This document shows, piece by piece, positions 55,233 to 64,000 of a stretch of DNA of 64,000 bases. Position numbers and translations under genes: made by a program. Location: NCBI RefSeq assembly GCF_900101755.1, contig NZ_FNAE01000002.1, positions 214,480-278,479 on the forward strand. The letters are read 5' to 3'. The notes under the pieces were generated by a model. That model made no database searches, was not told where the DNA came from, and saw only the letters and a list, made by a program, of their open reading frames with translations. Numbering within the stretch: the first letter of the stretch is position 1; each line of letters opens with the position of its first letter. Origin of the DNA: Ectopseudomonas alcaliphila. GTDB taxonomy: Bacteria > Pseudomonadota > Gammaproteobacteria > Pseudomonadales > Pseudomonadaceae.

Positions 55233-55663
55233 TGAGCTACACCACCCAAGAACTGAGCCTGCAATTGCCCACCGAAGAGGTTCAGGACGGCACCATCAAT
55301 ATCCTGCGTTTCCCTGCCCTGGGCACCTCGCTGGTGATCACCCGCGGCAACCTGGGTGCGGACGAAACCCTGCGCAGCCACTTCGAGGAGCAACTCGGCA
55401 AGCTGGCCAAGCAGCTCAAGGAAATGAAGACCGGCCCGATCAACGACACCCGCGTAGGGCCGGCTGGAGACATCGAGGCCGTGGAACTGCGCAACCAGTT
55501 CATCAAGGGCACCGAACAGGTGTACCAATTCCAGCTCGGCGTCAAACCGACCGAGGGCCGCATCATGTCGCTGAGCTACGTAAAGCCGCAGCCGATGGGC
55601 GAGGCCGAGGCCAACCACTGGGAAAGCATCAAACGCTCGCTGGTACTCAACGGAGCGGGATAA
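55232..55663 (+). CDS. Eag-type (DcrB/DUF1795) effector chaperone
   Basis: 143-residue chaperone of the EagT6/EagR family, which shields the N-terminal membrane segments of prePAAR effectors and guides them to VgrG. It begins MSYTTQELSLQLPTEEVQDG and contains NILRFPALGTSLVITRG and IMSLSYVKPQPMGEAEAN. It lies between vgrG and a PAAR-Rhs effector whose N-terminus carries the matching prePAAR motif and hydrophobic segments. Confidence 0.88.
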   Translation: MSYTTQELSLQLPTEEVQDGTINILRFPALGTSLVITRGNLGADETLRSHFEEQLGKLAKQLKEMKTGPINDTRVGPAGDIEAVELRNQFIKGTEQVYQFQLGVKPTEGRIMSLSYVKPQPMGEAEANHWESIKRSLVLNGAG

Positions 55664-55669
55664 GCGTCG

Positions 55670-58600
55670 ATGTCCGACCTGTTCTGGGCCGCCCGGCTCG
55701 GTGATGATCTTGAACACAGCTCGGTCTTCGCTGACGTTCTCAGCGGGGTGCTGGAGGTGGCCGCCTATGCCGCTGCCGGCGCTGCGTTGGTCGCTGCCAC
55801 CGGCCTGACCGTGGCCACCGGCGGTATTGCCGGTTGCGTGCTGGGCTTTGCCGCCAGCGTCGTGGTCGGCGTTGGCATGAACCTCACCGGTCTGGACAAG
55901 GCCGTCACCAGCGTCTGCGACGGCCTGGCCAACGCCATCTTCCCGCCCAGCCCGCAAGCCAAGATCACCAGTGGCGCCAGCAAGACCCACACCAATGGCC
56001 TGCCGTCGGCCCGCGCGGCCGGCAAGCTGGGGGCGGTGGCGCCGCCCTCCGGCACTGAGCTGGAACAGTCGGCGGAGCCCGGCTATCTGGACATGGCCAC
56101 GAGCTTTTTCAGTGAGCTGTGGAACCCCACTCTCGAGAATCCAGCGCCAGGCGCCATCCCCTGCCCGCTGGACACCATCCTCTGTGAGAAACACCCGCCC
56201 ATGCCGTTGCAACTGCTGGCCGAAGGCTCCAGCAAGGTCAGCATCGAAGGGCAACCGGCGGTACGCAGTGGTGACCGCGCCACTTGCGAAGCCAAGGTGG
56301 TGGCAGCTGGCAACATCTCTTCCAACGTACGCATCGGTGGCGAATCCGTGGTGGTGCGGCCGATTCGCAGCGGCAAGACGCCGGGCATCGGCCTGGCCCT
56401 GAGCGTGCTGATGGCGCTACGCGGCAACCCGCGCAAGCTGCTGAGTAACCTGCCATGCCTGGCCATGGGCATGGTCAACGGCTTTGTTGTCGACCAGGTA
56501 GCTGGCGCGGTGACCCGGTCCATCACCGGTGCGCCCAACCCGGTGCATGCCGCGACCGGCGCCAAGGTACTCAACGGTCTCGATGACCTCGACTGCGTGC
56601 TGCCAGCCTTGCTGCCCGTCGAATGGCAGCGTTTCTACTGCAACCGCGACGAACGCCAGGACGGTCTGTTCGGGCCGGGCTGGAGCGTGGCGTACGAAGT
56701 GTCGGTCACGCTGACCACCGATGCTGCCGGCGCGCGCAGCTTCATCTACACCGATGAGCAAGGCCGGCGCATCGACCTTGGCTGGCTGGAGCCCGGCGAC
56801 GCCGCCTATGGCCCGGGCGAAGGCCTCAACCTGCGTCGTGATGCCCGCAGCGGTGCGTTGCTGATCGAGAACGACAATGGCCTATACCGGCTCTTCGAGG
56901 CGGCCCCCGATAATCCCCGGCTGCTGCGCCTGAGCAAACTGGGTGACCGCAACGACAATCGCCTGCTGCTCGAATACGACGCCCAGGGTCGGTTGGCGGC
57001 CATCAGTGACCGTGACGCCGCGCTGCGTGTGGACTTGTGCTACGACACCGTGCACCCCGCGCGTCTAGCGCGGCTGGAGCGTTGCCATGCCGATGGGCGG
57101 CGGCAGCTTCTTGCGGCCTATGGCTATACCGAGCAAGGGTGGCTGCGTGAGGTGGTGGATGCCAATGGTCAAGCCAAACGCCGCTTCGCCTATGACGACA
57201 GGGCCCGCCTGACCGCGCACCAGACTCCCACAGGTCTTGGCTGCTTCTATCATTGGGGCGAATTCAGCGAGGCGGGTACGGTTCAGTCTAGAGTCGTGCG
57301 TCACTGGACCAGCGAAGGTGAAGAGTACCTCTTCGACTACGACATCGAAGCCGGTATCACGCGCATCCGCGACGGGCTCGGGCGTACTCGTGAGCATTGT
57401 TGGAACCGGCAACATCAGGTCACCCGTTTCACCGATCCACTGGGCCAGAGTTGGACCTTCGACTGGAACGACGAGCGCCAGCTGATTGCTGCCACATCCC
57501 CGCAGGGCGCGCGCTGGCAATACGACTATGACGAGTCCGGCAACCTCTGCGGCTCCACCGACCCGCTGGGCCGGCGTGATTGCATCGAATTTCTGGGTCA
57601 CTGGGCCTTGCCGGTCTGTGAAACTGATGCCGCCGGCAACGCCTGGCAGTACCGCTACGACGCACGGGGTAATTGTCAGGAAGAGATCGACCCGCTTGGG
57701 CATACCACCCGCTACCGTTATGACGGCAGTGGTCTTCCGGTGGAAATCATCGACGCTTCCGGCAACCGCCAGACCCTGCGCTGGAACGCGCTCGGCCAGC
57801 TCATCGAGCAGGTCGACTGTTCCGGCTATCCCACCCGCTTCGCCTATGACGAGTGCGGCAATCTGGTACAGGTCACCGATGCCCTAGGCGAGATCACCCG
57901 GTATCAGCACGACGCCCAGGGCCGCCTGCTGCAGAGGCAACTGCCGGATGGCCGCAGCGAACAGTTCATCCGCGATCCGGGTGGGCAGGTTCAGGCGTAT
58001 CAGGACCCGGCCGGAAAGGGGCTGCGTTATCGCTATGACCGCAGAGGCCGGGTGACCGCCGTTCTGGGGCCACAGGGTAGCCAGATCACCTATACCTACG
58101 ACAGCTATGGCAGGTTGCAGAGTCTTACCAACGAGAACGGCGAGCCCTACCGTTTCACGTGGGACGACAATGACCGGCTGAGCATTCGCCATGGACTCGA
58201 CGGCACGGCCCGCCACTATCGCTACAACGCAGACGGTTACCTTAGCGCCGTGGCCTACACGCCCGCTCCGATTGCCGCTGGGGACGCAGCGCCCATCGTC
58301 CACGATTTGCAGCGTGATGCGGTCGGCAGGCTGATGTGCAAAACCACTGGCGACGGGAAGACGCGATTCCAGTACGACACCCTCGACAACCCGACCGAGG
58401 TGAGTTTCACCGACGATGCCGATAACGTTCAGGTGCTCAACTTCGCCTACGATCAGCTCGGCAGGCTGGCACAGGAAAGCGGCGCAAGCGGTACGCTGCA
58501 ACACCGCTACGATGCGCTGGACAACCTGACAGAAACCCTACTGCCGGACGGTCGGCGCATCAGGCGCCTGTACTACGGCAGCGGTCATCTGCAGATGCTC

Positions 58601-60184
58601 AATCTCGATGATCACGAAGTCAGCCATTTCGAACGCGACCGGCTGCACCGCGAGGTGCTTCGAAGCCAAGGTCGCCTCACCACCCGCAGCAGTTATGACC
58701 GTGCCGGACGCCTGAGCGGGCGCCGCCGCCATGGTACGGGGCAGCCGGTGCAACTGCCGTCCCAGGCAGAGCAGCGTTATGACTATGACCCCAGCGATAA
58801 TCTGATCGGCCGTCTGGACTATGACTCCCAGGCGGAGCGTCATCAGCGGCACGGCCTGCACTACGATGCCCGTGGCCGCATCATTTCCAGACAGGATCTG
58901 CTCAGCGGGCATCTGGAAACCTTTGCCTACGATGGCGCAGCCAACCTTCTGTCAGGCGCGCGGCAGGATGCATCCCCGGTTCGCCATGACCAGCTTCTGG
59001 TCTATCAGGACAAGCGTTACCGCTATGACGCCTTTGGCCGGGTGATAGAAAAGCGCAGTGCCGCGCGGCAGCTGCAACGCCTGTTCTACGACCATGAAAA
59101 TCGCCTGGTAGAAGTGCGCAATGCCGATGGCAGCCGGGTACACATGCAGTACGACCCTCTCGGCCGGCGCACGCAGAAGCAACACTTTCATGCTCAGGGC
59201 CACCTGCTCAGTGAAAGCCGTTTCATCTGGGATGGCCTGCACCTGCTGGGCGAGCAAAGCAATGGCCGGCACAGCCTGTACCTGTACGACGGTAGCAGCC
59301 ACGAGCCTCTGGCCAGGATTGACGGGATAGGCCCGCACGCACAGCTGCAGTACTACCACAACGACCCCAACGGCCTGCCCCAGCAATTGACCAACGAGCA
59401 TGGCCGCTGCACCTGGCAAGCCAGCTACCAGGTCTGGGGCAACACCTTGAGTGAGCAACGCCAGGACGCTCACTTCATGGAGCAGAACCTGCGTTTTCAA
59501 GGCCAGTACCTTGATCGGGAAACAGGTCTGCACTACAGCACGTTTCGCTTTTACGATCCGGATATTGGTCGCTTCCTCAGTCCCGATCCGATCGGCTTGG
59601 CCGGGGGGACCAACCAGTACCAGTACGCGCCCAACCCTGTCGGATGGGCCGACCCGCTGGGGCTGACGTGCCAGAAGTCGAACCTGCATCAACGTGGCCA
59701 CAAGCCGGGCCCCGGCGAGCGCAGCCTGACCCGCCAGCAATACAAGAGAATGGTGTCGCAGACTCGCCAACAGGGCGGTGCATTGCATGCGCAGTTACAA
59801 TCGCGCCTGCAACACTCGGACTATGTCTACCGCGCAACGAACTACAGGACGCTGAAGTACTACCGTGATGCGGGGCGCATCAACCGTGATGCTTACATGA
59901 CCTTCGATAATCCGGGCCTGGACCCGAAGGTCAGCATGGACAAGAGCCAGGTATTCGATCACTGGGGGCAGCACGAAGTGTTGCTGAAGATACCTGCTTC
60001 ACAGGTCATCGACGCCCGCGTCCCGAGGCCATTGGGAGATTCTCACCGGGTTGGCTGGGAGCCTGTAACCGAGGCCTATCCGGCGGCGGGTTCAGGTGGC
60101 AACAGCCAATTCCTCGCACAGACCTCAACCTGGGACGAATCCTGGATCATCCCCATGAATGGAGCATCGCCAAGTGGACCCTGA
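55670..60184 (+). CDS. rhs: prePAAR-PAAR-Rhs polymorphic toxin (T6SS effector)
   Basis: 1504-residue effector. The prePAAR motif AARLGDDLEH is at residues 7-16, and Gly/Ala-rich membrane segments at about 24-72. The PAAR tip domain lies within about 95-240 (PCPLDTILCEKHPP, SGDRATCE). A long Rhs cage of YD repeats runs from about 300 to 1320 and ends with the core boundary DPIGLAGGTNQYQYAPNP ... DPLGL at residue 1332. The variable C-terminal toxin is residues 1333-1504 (bases 59666-60181). Its motifs (DYVYRATNYRTLKYYRDAG, GQHEVLLKIPASQVIDARVP) were not assigned. An ADP-ribosyltransferase-like fold around Arg1388 is possible but unproven. Confidence 0.93.
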   Translation: MSDLFWAARLGDDLEHSSVFADVLSGVLEVAAYAAAGAALVAATGLTVATGGIAGCVLGFAASVVVGVGMNLTGLDKAVTSVCDGLANAIFPPSPQAKITSGASKTHTNGLPSARAAGKLGAVAPPSGTELEQSAEPGYLDMATSFFSELWNPTLENPAPGAIPCPLDTILCEKHPPMPLQLLAEGSSKVSIEGQPAVRSGDRATCEAKVVAAGNISSNVRIGGESVVVRPIRSGKTPGIGLALSVLMALRGNPRKLLSNLPCLAMGMVNGFVVDQVAGAVTRSITGAPNPVHAATGAKVLNGLDDLDCVLPALLPVEWQRFYCNRDERQDGLFGPGWSVAYEVSVTLTTDAAGARSFIYTDEQGRRIDLGWLEPGDAAYGPGEGLNLRRDARSGALLIENDNGLYRLFEAAPDNPRLLRLSKLGDRNDNRLLLEYDAQGRLAAISDRDAALRVDLCYDTVHPARLARLERCHADGRRQLLAAYGYTEQGWLREVVDANGQAKRRFAYDDRARLTAHQTPTGLGCFYHWGEFSEAGTVQSRVVRHWTSEGEEYLFDYDIEAGITRIRDGLGRTREHCWNRQHQVTRFTDPLGQSWTFDWNDERQLIAATSPQGARWQYDYDESGNLCGSTDPLGRRDCIEFLGHWALPVCETDAAGNAWQYRYDARGNCQEEIDPLGHTTRYRYDGSGLPVEIIDASGNRQTLRWNALGQLIEQVDCSGYPTRFAYDECGNLVQVTDALGEITRYQHDAQGRLLQRQLPDGRSEQFIRDPGGQVQAYQDPAGKGLRYRYDRRGRVTAVLGPQGSQITYTYDSYGRLQSLTNENGEPYRFTWDDNDRLSIRHGLDGTARHYRYNADGYLSAVAYTPAPIAAGDAAPIVHDLQRDAVGRLMCKTTGDGKTRFQYDTLDNPTEVSFTDDADNVQVLNFAYDQLGRLAQESGASGTLQHRYDALDNLTETLLPDGRRIRRLYYGSGHLQMLNLDDHEVSHFERDRLHREVLRSQGRLTTRSSYDRAGRLSGRRRHGTGQPVQLPSQAEQRYDYDPSDNLIGRLDYDSQAERHQRHGLHYDARGRIISRQDLLSGHLETFAYDGAANLLSGARQDASPVRHDQLLVYQDKRYRYDAFGRVIEKRSAARQLQRLFYDHENRLVEVRNADGSRVHMQYDPLGRRTQKQHFHAQGHLLSESRFIWDGLHLLGEQSNGRHSLYLYDGSSHEPLARIDGIGPHAQLQYYHNDPNGLPQQLTNEHGRCTWQASYQVWGNTLSEQRQDAHFMEQNLRFQGQYLDRETGLHYSTFRFYDPDIGRFLSPDPIGLAGGTNQYQYAPNPVGWADPLGLTCQKSNLHQRGHKPGPGERSLTRQQYKRMVSQTRQQGGALHAQLQSRLQHSDYVYRATNYRTLKYYRDAGRINRDAYMTFDNPGLDPKVSMDKSQVFDHWGQHEVLLKIPASQVIDARVPRPLGDSHRVGWEPVTEAYPAAGSGGNSQFLAQTSTWDESWIIPMNGASPSGP

Positions 60185-60602
60185 TCAACTCAGCCAGCTC
60201 TTGCAGGGCCGCCGCGCCGGGCGTATCACCGAGGAGGCATTGACCTCCTGGGTAGATGCTCACGCCGATGCAGCTAGCAGCCGGCTCAAACGAACCACCT
60301 ACCTGAAGTTGCGCCGTGGTGACCCACAGCCGGCGTTCCTCGAATGCTTGGCGGCCTGCCATAGCTGCACAAAGGTCTACCAGGCCGGTGAGTTCCGTGA
60401 CTACCACGACTTCGAGCAGTGCGACGGCCGCCTGCGTAGCGCGTCGGGTGTCTTTACACCCGTGCCGGCGCCCGCCTGGTACGCGGCCCCGGCCAACATC
60501 CTGGGCGGCGAAGTGCTCTATCAATGCCAGCAGTGTGAGGCCGTCTGGAGGCTCATCCTGCCCGAACGAGCACAGCGAGGTAGCTGGTGTCGGGTCGGTT
60601 AG
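60159..60602 (+). CDS. candidate immunity protein for the Rhs toxin, cysteine-rich
   Basis: 147 residues, overlapping the rhs 3' end by 26 bases. The ATG at 60159 or a GTG at 60174 may start it; neither has a clear ribosome site, which fits translational coupling. It has two CxxC pairs (Cys67/Cys70 and Cys123/Cys126) plus Cys63, Cys88 and Cys144, a zinc-ribbon-like spacing. No signal peptide or membrane helix is seen, so it should be cytoplasmic. The immunity role is inferred from its place right behind the toxin tip. Confidence 0.6.
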   Translation: MEHRQVDPDQLSQLLQGRRAGRITEEALTSWVDAHADAASSRLKRTTYLKLRRGDPQPAFLECLAACHSCTKVYQAGEFRDYHDFEQCDGRLRSASGVFTPVPAPAWYAAPANILGGEVLYQCQQCEAVWRLILPERAQRGSWCRVG

Positions 60603-60789
60603 CCATTGCCCGGCAGCAATCTCGATTTGCCCCTGATTGGTGATGGCGATATTTCCCTACAAAACCGTAGTTACTTCACAAACCACACCTGCTCATAACT
60701 GGCCGATTAATGGATGCTGAGTTCCCGTTCTTCTTGCTGGATCTCATCGCCAGGATACGTCCACGGCACCCAAAGGAAGGAAACGCCCG
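60603..60789. other. 187-base gap between the immunity gene and the Eag remnant
   Basis: No gene supported. The stretch looks less GC-rich than its flanks. Its last 20 bases (CCCAAAGGAAGGAAACGCCC) resemble the ribosome-site region in front of the intact Eag gene at about 55212-55231, so the duplicated segment probably begins near there. Confidence 0.45.
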
Positions 60790-60885
60790 ATGAGCTACAC
60801 CGTTCAAGAATCGAGCAGCGATCTCGAGGCCCCGCTCGCCAAGCTGGCGAAACAGATCAAGCACAGCCTCAGCCTCAACGGATGA
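60790..60885 (+). pseudogene. internally deleted Eag chaperone remnant
   Basis: An open frame of only 31 codons. It begins MSYTVQESSSDLEAP, continues LAKLAKQIKHSLSLNG and stops. Its ends match the intact Eag protein (MSYTTQE at the start, KRSLVLNG at the end) and its middle matches GKLAKQLK, so most of the roughly 140-codon gene has been lost in frame. It precedes the second rhs gene exactly where a chaperone gene would be expected. The residual peptide is unlikely to function as a chaperone. Confidence 0.8.
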
Positions 60886-60891
60886 CCTGCG

Positions 60892-63800
60892 ATGTCTGAT
60901 GCGCTCTGGGCCGCCCGGCTCGGCGACGATCTGCTGCACACCACACTGCTTGCCGACATCGTCGGCGGCGTGCTGGAAGTGGCCGCCTATGCCGCCATCA
61001 CCGCCGTGGCCTGTGCCGCGGTGGTCGCCGCCACCGGTTTGACCGTCCTCACTGGCGGCCTCGGTGGCTTTGCCCTCGCCGCAGTAGTGGGTATCGCCGT
61101 GGGGGTCGGCATGAACAAAACCGGCTGGGACAAGGGGCTCACGACCCTCTGCGAAGGCCTGGGCAACGCCATCTCCCCGCCCAATGTCCAGGCCAAGATC
61201 CTCACCGGCGCCAACAAGACCAAAACCAACGGCCTGCCTTCGGCGCGCGCCGCTGGCAAGTTGGGCAGCGCCGCAGCGCCGTCCGGTACCGAGCTGGAGC
61301 AGGCACCGCCCGCCGAGGAGCCTGAGCCCGGCTTCCTCGACATGGCCAAGAGCTTCTTCAGCGAGATGTGGCGCCCGACGGTTGCTCAGCCCGCACCGGG
61401 CGTCATTCCCTGCCCGCTGGATGCCATCGAGTGCAAGAAGCACCCGCCGATGCCCGTGCAACTGCTCGCCGAAGGCTCGATCAAGGTCAGCATCGAAGGC
61501 CAGCCGGCGGTGCGCAGTGGTGATCGCAGCACCTGCGAGGCCACGGTGGTGGAAAGCGGCAACATCTCGCCGAACGTGCGCATCGGCGGCGACGCCGTGG
61601 TGGTGCAGCCGATCCGCAGTGGCAAGACGCCCGGTATCGGCCTGGCCCTCGCCGTGCTCATGGCACTGCGCGGCAACCCGCGCAAGCTGTGCAGCAAGCT
61701 GCCCTGCCTGGCCGCCGGTTTCGCCGGCAACATGGCCATGGGTGGCGCCACTGCCTATGCCACCAATTCCATCGCCAACGCCCTCGGTTCGGCCAGCAGC
61801 GGTGCGCCCAACCCGGTGCACGCCAGCACCGGAGCCAAGGTGCTCGGCGAAGATGATGATCTCGACTTCGTCCTGCCGGGGCTGATGCCCATCGAGTGGC
61901 AGCGCTTCTACAGCAGCTGCGACGAGCGCCGTGACGGTCTGCTGGGTGCCGGCTGGAGCCTGCCTTTCGAGATCGCCGTGCAGGTACGCGCCCACCCGGA
62001 GGGTGGCGAGGCGCTGACCTATATCGACGAGCAGGGCCGCCCCATCGAGGTCGGCAGCCTTCCACCGGGCGATGCCTGCTACAGCCCGGGTGAAGGCCTG
62101 AACTTCCGCCGCGATGAAAGCGGCGCGCTGCTGGTGGAAAGCGTCGATGGCCTCTATCGCCTGTTCGAGCCGTTGCCCGAGTCACCTGACCGTCTGCGCC
62201 TGAGCAAGCTCGGCGACCGCAACGACAACCGCCTGCTGCTCGAATACGACGCCACTGGCCGGCTGCGTGCCGTGCGCGATGGCCACAACCAGCTGTGCAT
62301 CGAACTGATTGCCGATGTCCTGCACCCGCAGCGCCTGGGCCGGGTCGAGCGCCTGTTCGCCGATGAGCGGCGCGAGGTACTGGTCGCCTACGCCTATGAC
62401 GCCCAGGGCGATCTCAGCGAAGTCCGCGACGACAAGGGCCAGCTGCTGCGCCGCTTCGTCTATGACGGCGGCCGCCGTCTGATCGAACACCAGCGTCCCA
62501 CAGGCCTGCGCTGCTTCTATGAGTGGGGTGAGTTTCAGGGTGCCGATGGCCGAGAATCGCGGGTGACACGGCACTGGACCGACGACGGCGACGAGTACCA
62601 GCTGCATTACGATCTGGATGCGGGGATCACCCGGGTCACCGACGGCCTTGGTCGGGTCAGCGAACGCCACTGGAACAGCCAGTACCAGATCACCCGCTAT
62701 CGAGATGCCCTCGGCCAGCTCTGGCTGTTCGAATGGAACGACGAACGCCAGCTGCTCGCCGCCGTCGCACCGGACGGCGCGCGTTGGCAATTCGCCTATG
62801 ACGAGTCCGGCAACCTCTGCGAAACCCTCGACCCGCTGGGGCGCCGTGACTTCACTCAATGGCTCGGCCACTGGTCGCTGCCCGAAGCGGAGACGGACGC
62901 CGCCGGCAATGCCTGGCAGTACCGCTACGACAAGCGCGGCAACTGCATCGCCGAGATCGACCCGCTGGGCCATATCACCCGCTACCGCTATGACACCAGT
63001 GGCCTGCCGGTGGAGATCATCGACGCCAGCGGCAAGCGCAAGACCCTACGCTGGAACGCCCTCGGCCAGCTTACCGAGCAGGTCGACTGCTCCGGCTACC
63101 CGACGCGCTTCGCCTACGACGAGCGCGGCAACTTGGTGCAGATCACCGATGCCCTCGGCGAGATCACCCGCTACCACTACGATAGCCAGGGTCGCCTGCT
63201 GCAGACGCAGCTGGCCGATGGCCGCAGCGAAAAGTATCAACGCGACGCCATCGGCCAGCTCAGCGCCTACCTCGATCCTGCCGGCAAGCCTGTACGCTAC
63301 CGTTACGACCGTCGTGGCCAGGTGCGCCAGCGCATCGATGCCCTGGGGCGCAGCGTCGGCTTCGAATACGACGCCTATGGCCGCCTGCTCGCCCTGAGCA
63401 ACGAGAACGACGAGCGCTACCGCTTCACCTGGGATGTTCTTGATCGTCTCACCGCCCAGCACGACCTTGATGACAGTGCCCGGCATTACCGCTATGACCC
63501 GCAGGGTAATCTCATCGGCCTGGCCTACACCCCGGCGCCGCATGGCACCGGCCTGGGCAGTGTCCCGGAGACGCCACCAGCGCCGATCATCCACCGCTTC
63601 GAGCGCGATGCCGTTGGCCGGATGATCGCCAAGCACACCGATGACGGTCGCACCGAATACGCCTACGACCCACTCGACCGCCTGCTCAGCATCGACCTCA
63701 CCGCCGTCGACGGCCAGGTGCAGTCGCTGGCCTTCGCCTACGACGCCCTCGGCCAGCTGCTCAGCGAGCAGAGCGCTGCTGGCGCCCTGCAGCATGCCTA

Positions 63801-64000
63801 CGACGAGCTCGGCAATCTGCTGGAAACGCAACTGCCTGACCAGCGCCGTATCCGCCGTCTGTACTACGGCAGCGGCCATCTGCAACTGCTCAGCCTGGAT
63901 GATCAACTGGTCAGCCGCTTCGAGCGCGACCGCCTGCACCGTGAGGTGCTGCGTACTCAGGGGCAACTGGCCACCCGCAGCCAGTACGACCGCACAGGCC
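60892..64000 (+). CDS. rhs: second prePAAR-PAAR-Rhs effector (partial, runs off the window)
   Basis: At least 1036 codons, open to the window edge. It starts ATG at 60892 (MSDALWAARLGDDLLHTTLL) with a prePAAR motif at residues 7-16. Hydrophobic segments follow at about 24-75 (GGVLEVAAYAAITAVACAAV) and a PAAR domain with PCPLDAIECKKHPPMPVQL and SGDRSTCE. The Rhs YD-repeat cage is colinear with the first Rhs protein, for example RRIRRLYYGSGHLQLLSLDD against RRIRRLYYGSGHLQMLNLDD. The toxin tip and any immunity gene lie beyond 64000. Its own Eag gene is collapsed. Confidence 0.92.
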   Translation, partial: MSDALWAARLGDDLLHTTLLADIVGGVLEVAAYAAITAVACAAVVAATGLTVLTGGLGGFALAAVVGIAVGVGMNKTGWDKGLTTLCEGLGNAISPPNVQAKILTGANKTKTNGLPSARAAGKLGSAAAPSGTELEQAPPAEEPEPGFLDMAKSFFSEMWRPTVAQPAPGVIPCPLDAIECKKHPPMPVQLLAEGSIKVSIEGQPAVRSGDRSTCEATVVESGNISPNVRIGGDAVVVQPIRSGKTPGIGLALAVLMALRGNPRKLCSKLPCLAAGFAGNMAMGGATAYATNSIANALGSASSGAPNPVHASTGAKVLGEDDDLDFVLPGLMPIEWQRFYSSCDERRDGLLGAGWSLPFEIAVQVRAHPEGGEALTYIDEQGRPIEVGSLPPGDACYSPGEGLNFRRDESGALLVESVDGLYRLFEPLPESPDRLRLSKLGDRNDNRLLLEYDATGRLRAVRDGHNQLCIELIADVLHPQRLGRVERLFADERREVLVAYAYDAQGDLSEVRDDKGQLLRRFVYDGGRRLIEHQRPTGLRCFYEWGEFQGADGRESRVTRHWTDDGDEYQLHYDLDAGITRVTDGLGRVSERHWNSQYQITRYRDALGQLWLFEWNDERQLLAAVAPDGARWQFAYDESGNLCETLDPLGRRDFTQWLGHWSLPEAETDAAGNAWQYRYDKRGNCIAEIDPLGHITRYRYDTSGLPVEIIDASGKRKTLRWNALGQLTEQVDCSGYPTRFAYDERGNLVQITDALGEITRYHYDSQGRLLQTQLADGRSEKYQRDAIGQLSAYLDPAGKPVRYRYDRRGQVRQRIDALGRSVGFEYDAYGRLLALSNENDERYRFTWDVLDRLTAQHDLDDSARHYRYDPQGNLIGLAYTPAPHGTGLGSVPETPPAPIIHRFERDAVGRMIAKHTDDGRTEYAYDPLDRLLSIDLTAVDGQVQSLAFAYDALGQLLSEQSAAGALQHAYDELGNLLETQLPDQRRIRRLYYGSGHLQLLSLDDQLVSRFERDRLHREVLRTQGQLATRSQYDRTG

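Noticed and set aside
60714..60899. 61-codon plus-strand frame over the Eag remnant
   Set aside because: Out of phase with the Eag-matching codons; no family similarity.
60676..61995. Minus-strand frame of 439 codons opposite the second rhs N-terminus, and plus-strand frames at 61184-61885 and 62618-63397
   Set aside because: The real gene is the plus-strand frame from 60892, which stays open to the window end and matches the first Rhs protein throughout; the others are out-of-phase shadows.

Overview
The window is a chromosomal origin region of a Pseudomonas-type gammaproteobacterium. The evidence is the gene order atp – parB/parA – rsmG/mnmG – mnmE – yidC/yidD/rnpA/rpmH – dnaA/dnaN/recF/gyrB, DnaA boxes of the TTATCCACA type, parS sites of the TGTTCCACGTGGAACA type inside recF, and a type VI secretion (T6SS) locus laid out like the P. 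aeruginosa HSI-I/H1 cluster. The species cannot be fixed by eye; a member of the mendocina/oleovorans/alcaligenes side of the genus is a guess.

Left part (1-15950, all on the minus strand): the F1Fo ATP synthase operon atpI-B-E-F-H-A-G-D-C, with atpC cut by the window edge and a clear sigma70 promoter before atpI. Then come the ParA/ParB segregation genes, rsmG, mnmG, mnmE, and the membrane insertion/RNA group yidC-yidD-rnpA-rpmH. The rpmH-dnaA gap (15951-16470) is the expected oriC. The gap between mnmE and mnmG (11178-11866) holds a second, colinear copy of the same DnaA-box architecture; five landmarks keep the same spacing to within one base.

Centre (16471-22719, plus strand): dnaA, dnaN, recF and gyrB, closed by a 17-bp intrinsic terminator. 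Two perfect parS sites lie in recF.

Right part (22804-64000): a complete H1-type T6SS in two divergent arms from a structured 380-bp intergenic region (42059-42438). The leftward arm carries fha, tssJ, tssK, tssL, tssM, tagF, pppA, ppkA, tagT, tagS, tagR and tagQ. This is the membrane complex plus the threonine-phosphorylation control pathway: TagQRST senses, PpkA phosphorylates, PppA dephosphorylates, and Fha is the expected target. The arm ends in a probable membrane-acting effector gene followed by two duplicated four-helix membrane proteins that look like its immunity proteins. The rightward arm carries tssA, tssB, tssC, hcp, a Tae4-type peptidoglycan amidase with a probable immunity lipoprotein (where P. 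aeruginosa has tagJ), then tssE, tssF, tssG, clpV and vgrG. It continues with an Eag chaperone, a 1504-residue prePAAR-PAAR-Rhs effector with an unassigned toxin tip, and a cysteine-rich candidate immunity protein. After a collapsed remnant of a second Eag gene, a second Rhs effector runs off the right edge.

No tRNA, rRNA, CRISPR array or insertion sequence was seen. Start codons were moved inward from the longest open frame wherever family knowledge, Shine-Dalgarno position or operon overlap argued for it; each such choice is stated.
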